From UBA2377 sp964429385 (lineage in GTDB: Bacteria > Verrucomicrobiota > Verrucomicrobiia > Opitutales > Opitutaceae), in assembly GCA_964429385.1 (NCBI GenBank), contig CAYSBR010000011.1, positions 19,756 through 83,755 on the forward strand: a DNA stretch of 64,000 bases, written 5' to 3'. A program made the position numbers and the translations under genes. The notes under the pieces were generated by a model that was not told where the DNA came from, made no database searches, and worked only from the letters and a program-made list of their open reading frames with translations. Shown piece by piece: positions 17,006-26,056 of this stretch (within the stretch, counting starts at the first letter, position 1; each line of letters opens with the position of its first letter).

Positions 17006-18145
17006 TCAGCCGGGCGGCAGGAGAGAGGCGAGGTCGGCTTCAAGCTCATTCACCACAGACTCATAATCGAAGCGGTAGGCGGTAACGCGGCCTTGCGCGG
17101 CCAGACGGTTTCGCAGCGCGGGGGTACGGAGCAAAATCGCAATCTTGTCAGCCAGTGCCGTCGCAGGGTCGGGGGCGCGACGAGTAAAAATCAAGGCGTT
17201 TTCGCCATCGCGCGCGAAATCGCGAAAGCAAGCCAAGTCGGACAAAACAGGAGCCGCGCCGGCGGCCATGGCCTCCAGCGCCGACACGCCAAACGTTTCG
17301 CCTTGCTCGGAGAGGCTGGGATAGCAGAAGACGTCGAGTTTCTGGTAGTGGGCGATCAGTTCGGACGTGTTCCAGATCGGGGGTAGGATATCGATGGAGC
17401 TGGCAGGCAGAGATGCGCGCAGACGTTTCAACCAGGTTTCTCCGCCGCCGCCCGCCGCGATGTCAGCCGGCCCGAGCAGGCTCAAGCGCCAAGGCGGCAG
17501 CGTGGCGTCGCGGGCGAGTTTTTGTGCGGCAGTAGCGAGCAATTCGAGGCCCTTTTCGGGGTGCAGCCGCCCGACATAACCCACTTGCAGTGGAGCCCTG
17601 GGGTCGGTTGCCGGACGCCCCGCAAGGAAAGCCGTCGTGTCAATGGCATTGGGCACGATCCGCATGACAGGGCCCAGCGCTGGACATTGGGACTGAGCGA
17701 CGGCGCGCACGGCTTCACTGAAGGCATACACGCGGCGCACCCGGCGATAGAAGCGCAACTGGCCCTTAGGCATGCGGCCGAGCGTCACGATCACGGCTGG
17801 TTGGTGTCGCCGGGGGCTGGTGGTCAGTAGCCACGGTAGGGTGATGTTGTGCGTAATGACCAAAGCATCGGACGGCATGGCCCGCCGGACGCGAAGGCTC
17901 CACCGCAGGTCCAGCAGTAGATTTTGCCAAAGGCGTGGGTAGTGGTCATGCCCGGGCAGGCGGATATGTCGCACGCCGTCCACCAGCGCTTCGGCGGGCA
18001 ATCCCGGCCAGCGTCGCGAGAAGGCAATCACTTCATGCCCACGCGCAGCGAGCCGCGAGGCGTAGGCTGACCAGATCTTTTCGGTCGCTCCGCCGCGCAG
18101 TGGCGGCACCGGCAGAAACGCGCCGAAACTGATGGCGATTTTCAT
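17006..18145 (-). CDS. Glycosyltransferase family 4
   Basis: A GT-B transferase of 379 residues. It begins MKIAISFGAFLPVPPLRGGATEK, the usual GT4 acceptor-side opening, and has GYVGRLHPEKGLELL in the donor domain and the E-x7-E motif ETFGVSALE followed by MAAGAAPVLSD. The ATG at 18145 overlaps the stop of the methyltransferase gene (ATGA), and the two are translationally coupled. Which sugar it adds cannot be told from the sequence. Confidence 0.92.
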   Translation of the reverse strand: MKIAISFGAFLPVPPLRGGATEKIWSAYASRLAARGHEVIAFSRRWPGLPAEALVDGVRHIRLPGHDHYPRLWQNLLLDLRWSLRVRRAMPSDALVITHNITLPWLLTTSPRRHQPAVIVTLGRMPKGQLRFYRRVRRVYAFSEAVRAVAQSQCPALGPVMRIVPNAIDTTAFLAGRPATDPRAPLQVGYVGRLHPEKGLELLATAAQKLARDATLPPWRLSLLGPADIAAGGGGETWLKRLRASLPASSIDILPPIWNTSELIAHYQKLDVFCYPSLSEQGETFGVSALEAMAAGAAPVLSDLACFRDFARDGENALIFTRRAPDPATALADKIAILLRTPALRNRLAAQGRVTAYRFDYESVVNELEADLASLLPPG

Positions 18146-18789
18146 GCTCTGGGATTGTTCGGATAAAAATGGATGTCGGTGCGGGTCACGCCATAACGGG
18201 CAGGGCCGAGCGAGCAGAATTGGCGGCACCGGGCAGCGCGCGAGAAATGCTGGATCTGCGGATAGCGCCAGGCGTCATCGACAATTACTGCGCCGCCGGA
18301 GTTCAGCAGATTTTCCTCAAGCCACGGCAGCGTCGCCGGCCGACGGTCGAATTCGTCGTCCATGAAATCGAGAATGATCCAGTCGAATTCCATCCCGCGC
18401 AATGGCGCCAGATATGGATCGACCGCAAATGGCGTGAAAGGCGGCGGTAGCGGGCTTTCCACGACTCGCACTTTCGAGGCAAGGGATGGTGGCAGGCTGC
18501 GCTTAATGAGAGCGGCCCACGTCGGGTCGCTCTCAAGCGTGACGACCTGACCAGCGCGTTGGGCAAACCATAGCGTGGAGCCGCCGCCGCCCAATTCGCA
18601 AACGCGGTCCGTAGGCTTGATGGCCAAGGACAAAAAATCGATGGCGGCGTAGGAAAACCACGGCAAGCCCAAGGCAAGTGGCGAGCGCCGTGTCCATGGC
18701 GACTGGATGAGATACCGCGGCAAGTCCCACGGGCGCCGCAATAATGCAAGTGGGATTCGGCCTAGACGTTGGGCGAGGTTGCCATGCAT
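18142..18789 (-). CDS. Class I SAM-dependent methyltransferase-like protein
   Basis: A protein of 215 residues with a Rossmann methyltransferase core. Motif I is DRVCELGGGGSTLWFAQ, followed by the acidic end of beta2 in VVTLESDPTW and the motif II-like WIILDFMDDEFD. Its place between two glycosyltransferase genes suggests methylation of a repeat-unit sugar, but no small-molecule methyltransferase subfamily is recognisable and it might act on another substrate. Its stop overlaps the next GT start by 4 bp, and its start overlaps the upstream GT by 28 bp. Confidence 0.75.
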   Translation of the reverse strand: MHGNLAQRLGRIPLALLRRPWDLPRYLIQSPWTRRSPLALGLPWFSYAAIDFLSLAIKPTDRVCELGGGGSTLWFAQRAGQVVTLESDPTWAALIKRSLPPSLASKVRVVESPLPPPFTPFAVDPYLAPLRGMEFDWIILDFMDDEFDRRPATLPWLEENLLNSGGAVIVDDAWRYPQIQHFSRAARCRQFCSLGPARYGVTRTDIHFYPNNPRA

Positions 18790-20153
18790 GATGGTGATGA
18801 GGTAGGGATAACGAATTTTAGCGCGGTCAATAATCCTGCGCTGGCGACCTCGTAGTTGAAAGCGGCGGCGTGCCGCGCGGCCGCTTGTCCCATATCGGCG
18901 AGGTTTTCGCGCGGTAGGGTAAGGGCCTCGTGGAGGACGGTGGCGAGGGCGGTTTCGTCGCCGGCAGGGAATACCCAGCCACGAGCGAGAAGCGAGGAGC
19001 GGGGCGCGGGGAGACTGACACCGCCTGCTCCAAGCTCCTGGCTCCCCGTTTCAAGCAGGTCGGGATGGCCGCCGACGTGATCGCTGACGATGACTGGCCG
19101 GCCAACGTGCATCGCTTCGTTGACGGCGAGGCCCCATGTCTCGTGGCGGCCTTCGGAAGGCAGTACGAACACGTCGCCAAGCAGATAGCGTGCAGGCATG
19201 GCTGACTGGTTGGCGAAGGGTAAAAAGTGGATGTTGTCTCGGTGGGCGGCGCGGGTGCGGAGCGCAGGAAGCAACTCGCCGTCACCGGAGAAGACGAGAT
19301 GTGCGTCGGGCACGGCGGCACGGATGAAGGCTGCGAGCAGGAGATCGGGCCGCTTTTTTTGGATCAGTTTTCCGGCAAACAGCACCACCGCGGCGTTAGC
19401 GGAAATGCCAAGTGATTGGCGGAGTTGCTTGGCCGCTTCCAGACGTTCGGGCGTCACGGAGAAATGGGCGGCGTCAACGCAATGGGGTACGTTGAACAAT
19501 TTGATTTCAGTCACGCCGTAATGACGGAAGTAAGCGGCATTGGCCTTGCCCACGGGAAGGAATGCGGCGCAACGCGAATAGATGAAGCGCAACAGGAGAC
19601 GTTTGAGGCCTCTTGGTCGAGGCGCTCCGAGCAGATGAGAATCGCCACGGAAGATGAGGGGCGCGGGCGGGCGGAGCAGGAGTCCCAGGTGGGTGCGGTA
19701 GGCGTAGCCGAAGAGCAGGATCGCTGACGGAGCCCATGCCCGCAGCCGGCGGCGCAGCGAGGGATTGTTCAGTCCCCGGAAATGATGCGTGCCCGGATCC
19801 CGCGCGACATTGGGCACGAACTCGTGCGCGTAACCACTGAGCAAATCCACATCCCACTTGATGGCCTGACCGAATTGCCGGTCATGGCGCTCGGTCACGC
19901 CAAAATCCCACAGATAGAACACCCTCAGCTCCAGCCCGGCGGTCGCGGCCAGGTGCCGGAACCAGGGGCTGTAATATTGCGTGGGATGCGAAAGCACCAC
20001 GGCGAGTCGGGAGGGAGGAGGAGCGGGGAGCGAGGAGCTGGGAGCAGCGGGCACGGAGAGTGGAGGGGAGGAGGGAGGAGCAGGGGGGCTGGGAGCGGGG
20101 AGGAGCGAGAGACTAGAGGCTAGGAGCGAGGAAGCGGGTGGGTGGTGCTCCAC
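18762..20153 (-). CDS. Glycosyltransferase family 4 with repeat-derived N-terminus and internal insertion
   Basis: The conserved body starts at RLAVVLSHPTQYYSPWF and has the donor loop with ETWGLAVNE and MHVGRPVIVSDHVGGHPDL. Two parts are unusual. The first 50 or so residues (20153 back to about 20004) are Ser/Pro/Leu-rich low complexity encoded by the GGAGC/GCTCC arms of repeat copy 5; the GTG at 20153 even has an array-derived AAGGAG in front. A GTG at 20000 is the alternative start but cuts into the first beta strand. A second repeat-derived stretch of 22 residues (codons 371-392, 18978-19043) interrupts the usual GGxPDLxxxG...WVFP loop in frame. Whether it is still active is unknown. Confidence 0.8.
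   Translation of the reverse strand: MEHHPPASSLLASSLSLLPAPSPPAPPSSPPLSVPAAPSSSLPAPPPSRLAVVLSHPTQYYSPWFRHLAATAGLELRVFYLWDFGVTERHDRQFGQAIKWDVDLLSGYAHEFVPNVARDPGTHHFRGLNNPSLRRRLRAWAPSAILLFGYAYRTHLGLLLRPPAPLIFRGDSHLLGAPRPRGLKRLLLRFIYSRCAAFLPVGKANAAYFRHYGVTEIKLFNVPHCVDAAHFSVTPERLEAAKQLRQSLGISANAAVVLFAGKLIQKKRPDLLLAAFIRAAVPDAHLVFSGDGELLPALRTRAAHRDNIHFLPFANQSAMPARYLLGDVFVLPSEGRHETWGLAVNEAMHVGRPVIVSDHVGGHPDLLETGSQELGAGGVSLPAPRSSLLARGWVFPAGDETALATVLHEALTLPRENLADMGQAAARHAAAFNYEVASAGLLTALKFVIPTSSPSCMATSPNV
18978..19043. repeat. Mini-palindrome of 7-bp repeats inserted in frame in a GT gene
   Basis: Read on the coding (minus) strand, three heptamers GGGAGCC-AGGAGCT-TGGAGCA (21 bp, 7 codons) are followed by a spacer of about 22 bp and three pyrimidine heptamers CGCTCCT-CGCTTCT-CGCTCGT (21 bp). 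The array type is the same as the arms of the intergenic elements. The 66-bp length keeps the frame, so it adds residues rather than ending the protein. Confidence 0.8.
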
Positions 20154-20411
20154 GCTCCTTGCTCCCTGCTACAAAAGGGTGGGCCGTGCGCTCCGCGCGC
20201 GGCGGGGAGCGGCAGTCGGATTCAGCGATGAGATGATTGGCCACAAAAAGGCACGAGAAGGCACCAAAAGGTCGATGGGGGAAGGTTCATGTTTTGCGCT
20301 TCTTTGTGCCTTTTCGTGGCCCAAATAATTGGGCCGGCAGTCCTGTAGTCAGTTGTCCCGTAGTTCCGGCTCCCGGCTTGCGCCTCAGCTCCGCGCTCCT
20401 TGCCCTTCTCT
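20011..20411 (+). repeat. Intergenic palindromic element, copy 5, with the longest heptamer arm
   Basis: The purine arm (about 20011-20150) shows the 7-bp period best: GAGGAGC, GGGGAGC, GAGGAGC, TGGGAGC around 20023-20053. It reaches into the 5' end of the glycosyltransferase frame. A second inverted arm (CTCCACGCTCCTTGCTCC) then leads through GCTACAAAAGG into the core at 20179. The core ends near 20346 and the tail array (CTGTAGTCAGTTGTCCCGTA, then GGCTCC repeats) runs to the stop of the Wzy-like gene at 20412. The CTACAAAAGGGTGGGCC junction is shared with copy 1. Confidence 0.85.
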
Positions 20412-21818
20412 TCAGTTGAAGAGCCGTTTGAGGACATAGGGTACGCCGAGTACGCAGATGGCTGCCTGATAAAAAGAGGAAACCCAGCTGCTCAGGGGCA
20501 TTTCCACCTGAATGGACCAGGCGATGAGGAGGATCATGATCAGGCCGCCGCTGGAGAGCAGGGGACTGTGGCGGGTCCAGATGGCGACCACTTTGTTGGC
20601 CCAGCCGATGAACACGCCGAGCAGAGCGACGCCCCAGTAGGCGAAGTTGGCGTAGGCCTCGGCCAGCACCCCAAAGGCGATGGACGTGGTCTCTGCCGAG
20701 GCTTCATCCAAGATCAGAAAATGGATGGAGAGCCGTTGGGTGGTGATGGAACCCGGGGGCTTGTCAGGCCAGAGGATGCGTGGAACGAGCGAGGCCGCGA
20801 CATAACCGTAGGTTTCGCCGGCCATGAAGGGCAGGCCGCGATCGGTGGACTCCACGACGAGGCAGAGAATGTGCAGGAGGGAGGTGCGCTCCAGCAGTTC
20901 GCGGCGTTCGACCCGGTCATCCTCGCCCTGAAAGGGTTTCAATCCGTGTTCAACCCATTCGAGATAAAACCCCGGCAGATCGGTGAGGGTGCGTTCCGGC
21001 GCGCCGATGGCCCAATAGTAGTCGCGCATGGGTGACTTGCCGTTGTGCAGCACGGTGAGAATCAGAAAGATGACCCCCAACGCCACCACCGGGATACGTC
21101 GGCCGGCGGAAATGTAGGCGAGGAAAAAAATCAGAACAGAGGCGGTGGCGGAAATGAGGTAGAGATTGGACATCTGCAGGAGGGCTGTGCAGATGAGCGC
21201 CGCGCCCACGTTGAGACGGCTGCCCTTGGCCAGCTCCCCGGCGCCCCACTTGCGCCCGAGCAGGAAGGTGCACGAGGTGGCGATGCCGAAGAAAACCGCG
21301 CGCAGGATGCTGTTGATCTCTCCGGGCAGCCAGTCGGTGAAAAAACTGACACAGGTGTAGCCCGCGCTGAGCCACAGGCCGATGGGAAGCCAGCGGCTGA
21401 TGTCGTAGGTGAAGAGGGGGCTGTTCCAGAAAGGCGTCTGCCGAGGCAGCGGGCGGGTGCGGTAAAAAGCGAGCAGGGCGCTGACCTGAAACAACAGCAC
21501 GGCGACCATCGCGCGGAAGATCGTCCGGTCACTGTAGAGGACGACCGCCTCGTGCTCCGTGAGCAGTTGAAGCGCGTAGAAGGGCACAAAGGTGAGCATG
21601 AACACCTCGAAAGCGGGCAGCGGGTAGGGCTGGGTGCGCAGCCAGCGCAGGGCCGGCCAGATCGAGAGCGCCATGCAGACCAGCGCGAGGACGAGTTGCT
21701 CAACCGGACGATCCCAACCCCGATACACCGCATAGCCCAGCAGCCCGAGCGTACCGATGAGCGCGGTCTTGTAGAGTTGGTGGGGCTCGCTGGCCGATCT
21801 GGATGTAACAGTGCTCAT
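20412..21818 (-). CDS. Wzy-like O-antigen polymerase family membrane protein
   Basis: A polytopic membrane protein of 468 residues with about 11-12 hydrophobic helices and a periplasmic loop near residues 270-345 that contains charged stretches such as GEDDRVERRELLERTS and the ETYGYVAASLVPRILWPDKPPG motif. The latter, with its RxLWPxKP pattern, is common in O-antigen polysaccharide polymerases. No single catalytic motif is diagnostic, so this rests on topology and locus context. The start ATG 21818 overlaps the stop of the upstream GT (ATGA). The first helix begins at about residue 17. Its stop TGA is followed by the repeat arm. Confidence 0.75.
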   Translation of the reverse strand: MSTVTSRSASEPHQLYKTALIGTLGLLGYAVYRGWDRPVEQLVLALVCMALSIWPALRWLRTQPYPLPAFEVFMLTFVPFYALQLLTEHEAVVLYSDRTIFRAMVAVLLFQVSALLAFYRTRPLPRQTPFWNSPLFTYDISRWLPIGLWLSAGYTCVSFFTDWLPGEINSILRAVFFGIATSCTFLLGRKWGAGELAKGSRLNVGAALICTALLQMSNLYLISATASVLIFFLAYISAGRRIPVVALGVIFLILTVLHNGKSPMRDYYWAIGAPERTLTDLPGFYLEWVEHGLKPFQGEDDRVERRELLERTSLLHILCLVVESTDRGLPFMAGETYGYVAASLVPRILWPDKPPGSITTQRLSIHFLILDEASAETTSIAFGVLAEAYANFAYWGVALLGVFIGWANKVVAIWTRHSPLLSSGGLIMILLIAWSIQVEMPLSSWVSSFYQAAICVLGVPYVLKRLFN

Positions 21819-23104
21819 GCGGCGGGAGGCAGCAATTGCTGGAGAAAGCGGCTCAACTCAAGGCTGCGGGTCCGGGCTGCGTAACGGGCATTAAACGTGT
21901 CCACACGCCGGGTGGTGCGCCACGCGCAAGCCGGGTCTATGACGGATTCCACGAAAGCCTGCAACGTGTCGGGGGCCGGCTTGCCCGGATCCATCACCGG
22001 CCCGAGCCCGAGTTCGCGGCTCGCCTCCGCGGCGAGCGAGTCCGGTCCGGCGATGAGCAGCGTGGGACGTTCCGCGAGAAAGCTTCCGGCCAGCTTGGAT
22101 GGCGTGTAACCGGCGGCGGCGGTGGTAAGGACGAGCAATCCATCGGCGGCGCGCAGGGTGGCCTGCGCCTCTGTCCAGGAGATACGTGCGGTCTGTTCCT
22201 CGATCAAATCGCGCACGCCCTCCTTTTCCGCGATAGGCTGCACGGAGGGCGAAGCCTGTCCGGCGGGCGCGTAGCTGGTGCCGAGAAAATGAAGTCGTAA
22301 GCGGGCGGTGAGTTCAGGGTGGCTGCGGCGCAGCGCCGCCAAGCTTTGGCACAGCGCTTCCACCGCCGGTCGCATGATATCCCCGATGACACCAACGCTG
22401 ACGAGATGGATGCGGTCCGGCTCACGCACAAATGCCGGTGGCGCCGCGCGCACCGCGCGCTCAAAATCGGCGGCATCCACTCCAAAAGGAATCACCGTCT
22501 GGGGTTTGTCTGAAAACCAGGGATAGCGCGCGGTGAGAGCGGACAAATACGCTTGGGAAACGCTCACAAAACCGGCGCAGGGCCGGAATACCCGCGGCTC
22601 AAGCCTGGAGGCCAAGGCATGGGCAATCCGGTATTTCCAGCCGCCGGGTGGGCGCGGGGCACCAGGGCGCGCATAGTCATCGGTGAGCCAGGGATCCTGA
22701 ATATCCAGGACATAAGGGACGCCATGACGGCGCTGCCAGTGCGGGCCGAGCGTGGTCAGCAGATATTGGGTGGTGCTGAACAGGATGAGATCGGGCTGCC
22801 ATTCCCGGATGAGGCGCGAGCCAGTCCGGCGCAGGGCATTCCAGGAACGCCAGCCAAGGGTGCGCAGCCCCAGCGGGGCGGTGAGCCGCAACGGCCAGGC
22901 CCGGCAACGTTCCACTCTGAGTCCCGCGGGCAACCCGGCAAGCAGGGCGTCATCCCTGGGGGCGGCCACATCCTGTGGAGCCACCGCCAGCACGCATCCT
23001 GTCCAGCCGAGTTCTTCCAGATAAGGGAGCAGTGTCCGCACGCGCTGCATGTCCGGTGCGTTAACCGGAGGAAAATGCGGGCTGACGATCAGGACGCGAG
23101 GCAT
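21815..23104 (-). CDS. Glycosyltransferase (GT-B, GT4-like)
   Basis: A GT-B transferase of 429 residues beginning MPRVLIVSPHFPPVNAPDMQRV. A Rossmann donor domain follows IHLVSVGVIGDIMRP, and the sugar-nucleotide loop reads GYTPSKLAGSFLAERPTLLI. It lacks a clean E-x7-E motif, which is typical of a divergent GT4 branch also seen in other transferases of this locus (23449, 24860). The start is ATG 23104; codons further upstream are repeat arm. It is coupled to the polymerase-like gene by 4 bp. Confidence 0.85.
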   Translation of the reverse strand: MPRVLIVSPHFPPVNAPDMQRVRTLLPYLEELGWTGCVLAVAPQDVAAPRDDALLAGLPAGLRVERCRAWPLRLTAPLGLRTLGWRSWNALRRTGSRLIREWQPDLILFSTTQYLLTTLGPHWQRRHGVPYVLDIQDPWLTDDYARPGAPRPPGGWKYRIAHALASRLEPRVFRPCAGFVSVSQAYLSALTARYPWFSDKPQTVIPFGVDAADFERAVRAAPPAFVREPDRIHLVSVGVIGDIMRPAVEALCQSLAALRRSHPELTARLRLHFLGTSYAPAGQASPSVQPIAEKEGVRDLIEEQTARISWTEAQATLRAADGLLVLTTAAAGYTPSKLAGSFLAERPTLLIAGPDSLAAEASRELGLGPVMDPGKPAPDTLQAFVESVIDPACAWRTTRRVDTFNARYAARTRSLELSRFLQQLLPPAA

Positions 23105-23448
23105 GGGTGGGGAGCTAGGAGCGTGGAGGGAGGAGCGGGGGCGTCGGAAGGCGGAGTTCAATTACGAACCGATCTTACGGTAACGGAGACGACGGAGCTT
23201 GGCTGGGAGATTGGAGCACGGAGCGAGGAAGCGGGTGGGCCGTGCGCTCCGCGCGCGGCAGGGTGCTGCTGCCGGATTCAGCGATGAAATGATTGGCCAC
23301 AAAAAGGCACGAAAAGACACCAAAAGGTTGATGAGGGAAGGTTCATATTTTTGCGCTTCTTTATGCCTTTTCGTGGCCCAAATAATTGGGCCGGCAGTCC
23401 CGTAGTCAGTAGTCCCGTAGTTCCGGCTCCCGGCTTGCGCCCCAGCTC
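23105..23448 (+). repeat. Intergenic palindromic element, copy 6, with outer ATTACGAACCG module
   Basis: The element fills the whole gap between the ATG at 23102-23104 and the TAG stop at 23449. A GGAGC arm (23106-23140) is followed by the outer module ATTACGAACCGATCTTACGG (about 23161-23180) and GGTAACGGAGACGACGGAGC, also present in inverse near copy 1 (6140-6180). The core starts at 23235 and ends near 23405. The right arm GTTCCGGCTCCCGGCTTGCG then ends CAGCTCCTA, where CTA is the stop codon on the minus strand. Confidence 0.87.
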
Positions 23449-24681
23449 CTAGCGCGCGAGCGCACGGGCCACTGCGGCGAGCAATCGCGCTTCTTCATGC
23501 TCCCAGGAAAACTGTTGTTCCGCCGCGGTGCGGGCCGCCTGTTGCATGGCGGCGATTTGGTCGGGGTCGGCGATCAGGGCATCCAGCTCCGCCGCCAGCG
23601 CCGTCGGATTTTCCAGCTGGATCAACCGGCCGCAGGCCGGGGCGGCTTGCAGCACCTCCCGTTGACCGCGCGTCCCGGTCGCAAGGGCGGCAAGCCCCGC
23701 GTTGAGGTATTGGAATATTTTGTTCGTGATCGTGACATCCCGACTGATGGGGGTGGATGCCTCCAAGGCCAGACCAAGATCATAGTCCGCCAGCAGGCCG
23801 GGCAGTTGATCGGGCGGCACCGGGGCCAGAAAACTCAGATCGGCGCGGCGCCCGGCCGGCACGAGTGCGCGCAGGTGCTCGCGATAATCCGGCTGCGCAT
23901 CGCCCAGCAGACAGACCTGACTCGGCTGTCGGGTGAGTCCCCACGCTGCCAGGAAAGGCTCCAGTCCACGACCGGGCCCAACCGTCTGGGAGAACCAGAT
24001 GAACCGGGGCGTCGCGGCAGGGCGGCTTCGTTGAGGGCGGGGATCCGGCTGCAAAGGAAAGGTGTTGCGCACCACGATGGGGCGAGTGCCGCCGTAAGTT
24101 TGATGCAGGGCGTCCGCCATGCTTGCGGAGGGCACCGACACATAGGCGGCTTGTTGCAGCGCAAACTGCTCGGCACGACGCAGCAGCCGGAGCGGACGAT
24201 GCCGGCGGTCTGCGGGGAGAAGATCCTCCGAGTGCCAGTCTTCCAGATCCACGGCGACCCGGCGACCGGCGCGTTGCAATGATTGGGCCGCCCAGACCGG
24301 GATCTCCGTGTGGGTGATGATGAGGTCGGCCGGCTGCCGCTGAGCCTGTCGTAGCAGAGCGCCGGCCGCCGGACCGAGACAGCGGGCGCTCTCCATTCCC
24401 CACCGGGTCAACAGCCGGCGGGCGATCCAGGTGGCGCTGCGTTGGATGAAATAGGCGGCACGGGCCGTGGGCCGGCGGGAGGTGTAGTCGAGGGTGAGAC
24501 GTTTGAAGGGCAGCCCGCGCATGAGCGCCCGGTCAGTCTGCTCGTAGTGCGCATGGGTGGAGACGCTCAGCAATGTCACCGCATGTCCCGCGTTACCCAG
24601 CGTGGTGGCCTCCTTGAGCACCCGGGGATTCCGGCAAAGGTGCGAGGCACTGAGGATGAGGACGCGGGCGGGATAATTCAT
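23449..24681 (-). CDS. Glycosyltransferase (GT-B, GT4-like)
   Basis: A 410-residue GT-B transferase. It opens ARVLILSASHLCRNPRVLKEA, a typical nucleoside-diphosphosugar transferase N-terminus (SxxxxxxPRVxKEA). The middle has VDLEDWHSEDLLP and the C-terminal half has FIWFSQTVGPGRGLEPFL and ITNKIFQYLNAGLAALATG. The start is ATG 24681 (MNYPARVLIL). Its TAG stop is the first three bases of a TAGGAGC repeat arm. The 178-nt gap upstream to the next gene shows no clear motif and marks the change from high GC to the lower-GC block. Confidence 0.85.
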   Translation of the reverse strand: MNYPARVLILSASHLCRNPRVLKEATTLGNAGHAVTLLSVSTHAHYEQTDRALMRGLPFKRLTLDYTSRRPTARAAYFIQRSATWIARRLLTRWGMESARCLGPAAGALLRQAQRQPADLIITHTEIPVWAAQSLQRAGRRVAVDLEDWHSEDLLPADRRHRPLRLLRRAEQFALQQAAYVSVPSASMADALHQTYGGTRPIVVRNTFPLQPDPRPQRSRPAATPRFIWFSQTVGPGRGLEPFLAAWGLTRQPSQVCLLGDAQPDYREHLRALVPAGRRADLSFLAPVPPDQLPGLLADYDLGLALEASTPISRDVTITNKIFQYLNAGLAALATGTRGQREVLQAAPACGRLIQLENPTALAAELDALIADPDQIAAMQQAARTAAEQQFSWEHEEARLLAAVARALAR

Positions 24682-24859
24682 GCCTTTTGCAGGGACTGGG
24701 GTCCGGATTGGGATTAGGCTCGCTCCCAATCACGTTTCACTTGGCGGCGAAAACGAGAGATGCGTGGCAGTTTCGGCCCGGCTGAAAACGAACTGAGAAA
24801 GGAGAAGGCCGGGATCGGTACGATTGCAAAGGGGCTGCTAGAGTAGATCAGAACGAAGC

Positions 24860-26056
24860 CTATTGGGATCTCGCTGAAGAGGCTGCCCGCACTACGGCTT
24901 GATGGAAATCGTAATGACTCGCTGGGGAAAAATACCTTTGTGCAAGTAACTGAGCATTAGCCGCGAGTTGCACACGCAAGCAAGAATCGGCTTTCAGACG
25001 CAACAATGCCTGTCGCCAATACTGAGGGTTGTCTTGGGTGACAACCAAGGCTGAGCCCGGATGGTCCAATCCCCACCGGATGCCAGTTGCATAGGATGGT
25101 CCCAGCATCAGGATCGGCAGGCCTAACGTATAATATTCGGAGAGTTTGGTTGGGAAGTGAGTGCGGTAGAGAGAAGCCCGTTCGTGAGTAAAGGGATAGG
25201 GCAAGAGTAAGGCGTCACATGATGCGAGCAACTCTTGCCAAAGTTCCCGTATTGGGAGGAACCCCCTAAAGTCCAAAGCTGGCGAATGAGGCAGACGATC
25301 ATGATGGGCAGAATGGACTCTCAAAGTTAGGCCAGCGGCTTCTATCTCAGGCAGCAAAGCAGCAACCTGCCGTTCATAGCCGTATTCCAAGGATCCGGCG
25401 TAGCCTAATACGAAACGATTTGGGGCTCGCGTGGTCCGACATGACTCGGGAGATCCTCGTGGGATATCGGAGGATGGCGCGAAATAGTGCGCTTCGGCAT
25501 TGCAGTGGAAGATACGTCGGATCCACCGGACCATCTGCCGTGACACAGCCACGTTTACCGAGGCTTGGCGATAGATGCGACCAATTCGGGCGAACTGCAC
25601 TGCGCGGAAGGCTGGCGTCACGCTTTCAAAACTATCGGGCCGATCCATGGTGATGGTGAGGAAAGGCAAGTTGGCTTGGCGGGCCACGGCGGCAGCAATG
25701 GAATAGTATGAAAAACAGTCCATCACGGTGACAATGAGGTCAGGCCTGAACTCGCGAACGCGCTTTTTGAGCCACCAACGCCTGGGTATCGGGATAAGTC
25801 CAACGGAATTGAGCAGATTAATGGTGTGATGAAAGCGCGAGTTGATCCAGCGTGTGACAGGAAGGGGATAGGCTTCGTATGTACAGGATAACAGTTCTAC
25901 GCTGGGGACAGCAGCGGGGCCGATCACAAGCAGCCGATCCGCCGGATAGTCTTGCAGCGCGCGCAATAGTTGCTGGCTCCCCGCGTTGGCTCCCTGAGGA
26001 ATCTCTCGCGTAAGCAGCAGAACCCGGGGTAAGGCACTGGATTCAAGTTGGCTCAA
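24860..26056 (-). CDS. Glycosyltransferase-like protein (lower GC)
   Basis: A GT-B-like product of about 398 residues. It has RVLLLTREIPQGANAGSQQLL near the N-terminus, FVLGYAGSLEYGYERQVA at the start of the donor domain and THFPTKLSEYYTLGLPILM in the sugar-nucleotide loop, again the variant without E-x7-E. The best start is TTG 26056, which overlaps the preceding stop as TTGA; ATG 26113 would overlap the upstream gene by about 60 bp. Neither has a Shine-Dalgarno. The GC content (lines near 42-55 %) is clearly below the flanking genes, consistent with acquisition from elsewhere. Confidence 0.78.
   Translation of the reverse strand: MSQLESSALPRVLLLTREIPQGANAGSQQLLRALQDYPADRLLVIGPAAVPSVELLSCTYEAYPLPVTRWINSRFHHTINLLNSVGLIPIPRRWWLKKRVREFRPDLIVTVMDCFSYYSIAAAVARQANLPFLTITMDRPDSFESVTPAFRAVQFARIGRIYRQASVNVAVSRQMVRWIRRIFHCNAEAHYFAPSSDIPRGSPESCRTTRAPNRFVLGYAGSLEYGYERQVAALLPEIEAAGLTLRVHSAHHDRLPHSPALDFRGFLPIRELWQELLASCDALLLPYPFTHERASLYRTHFPTKLSEYYTLGLPILMLGPSYATGIRWGLDHPGSALVVTQDNPQYWRQALLRLKADSCLRVQLAANAQLLAQRYFSPASHYDFHQAVVRAASSARSQ

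Noticed and set aside
20011..20150. CRISPR-like short tandem repeats
   Set aside because: The units are 7 bp, degenerate and without spacers of constant length, and no cas genes are present.
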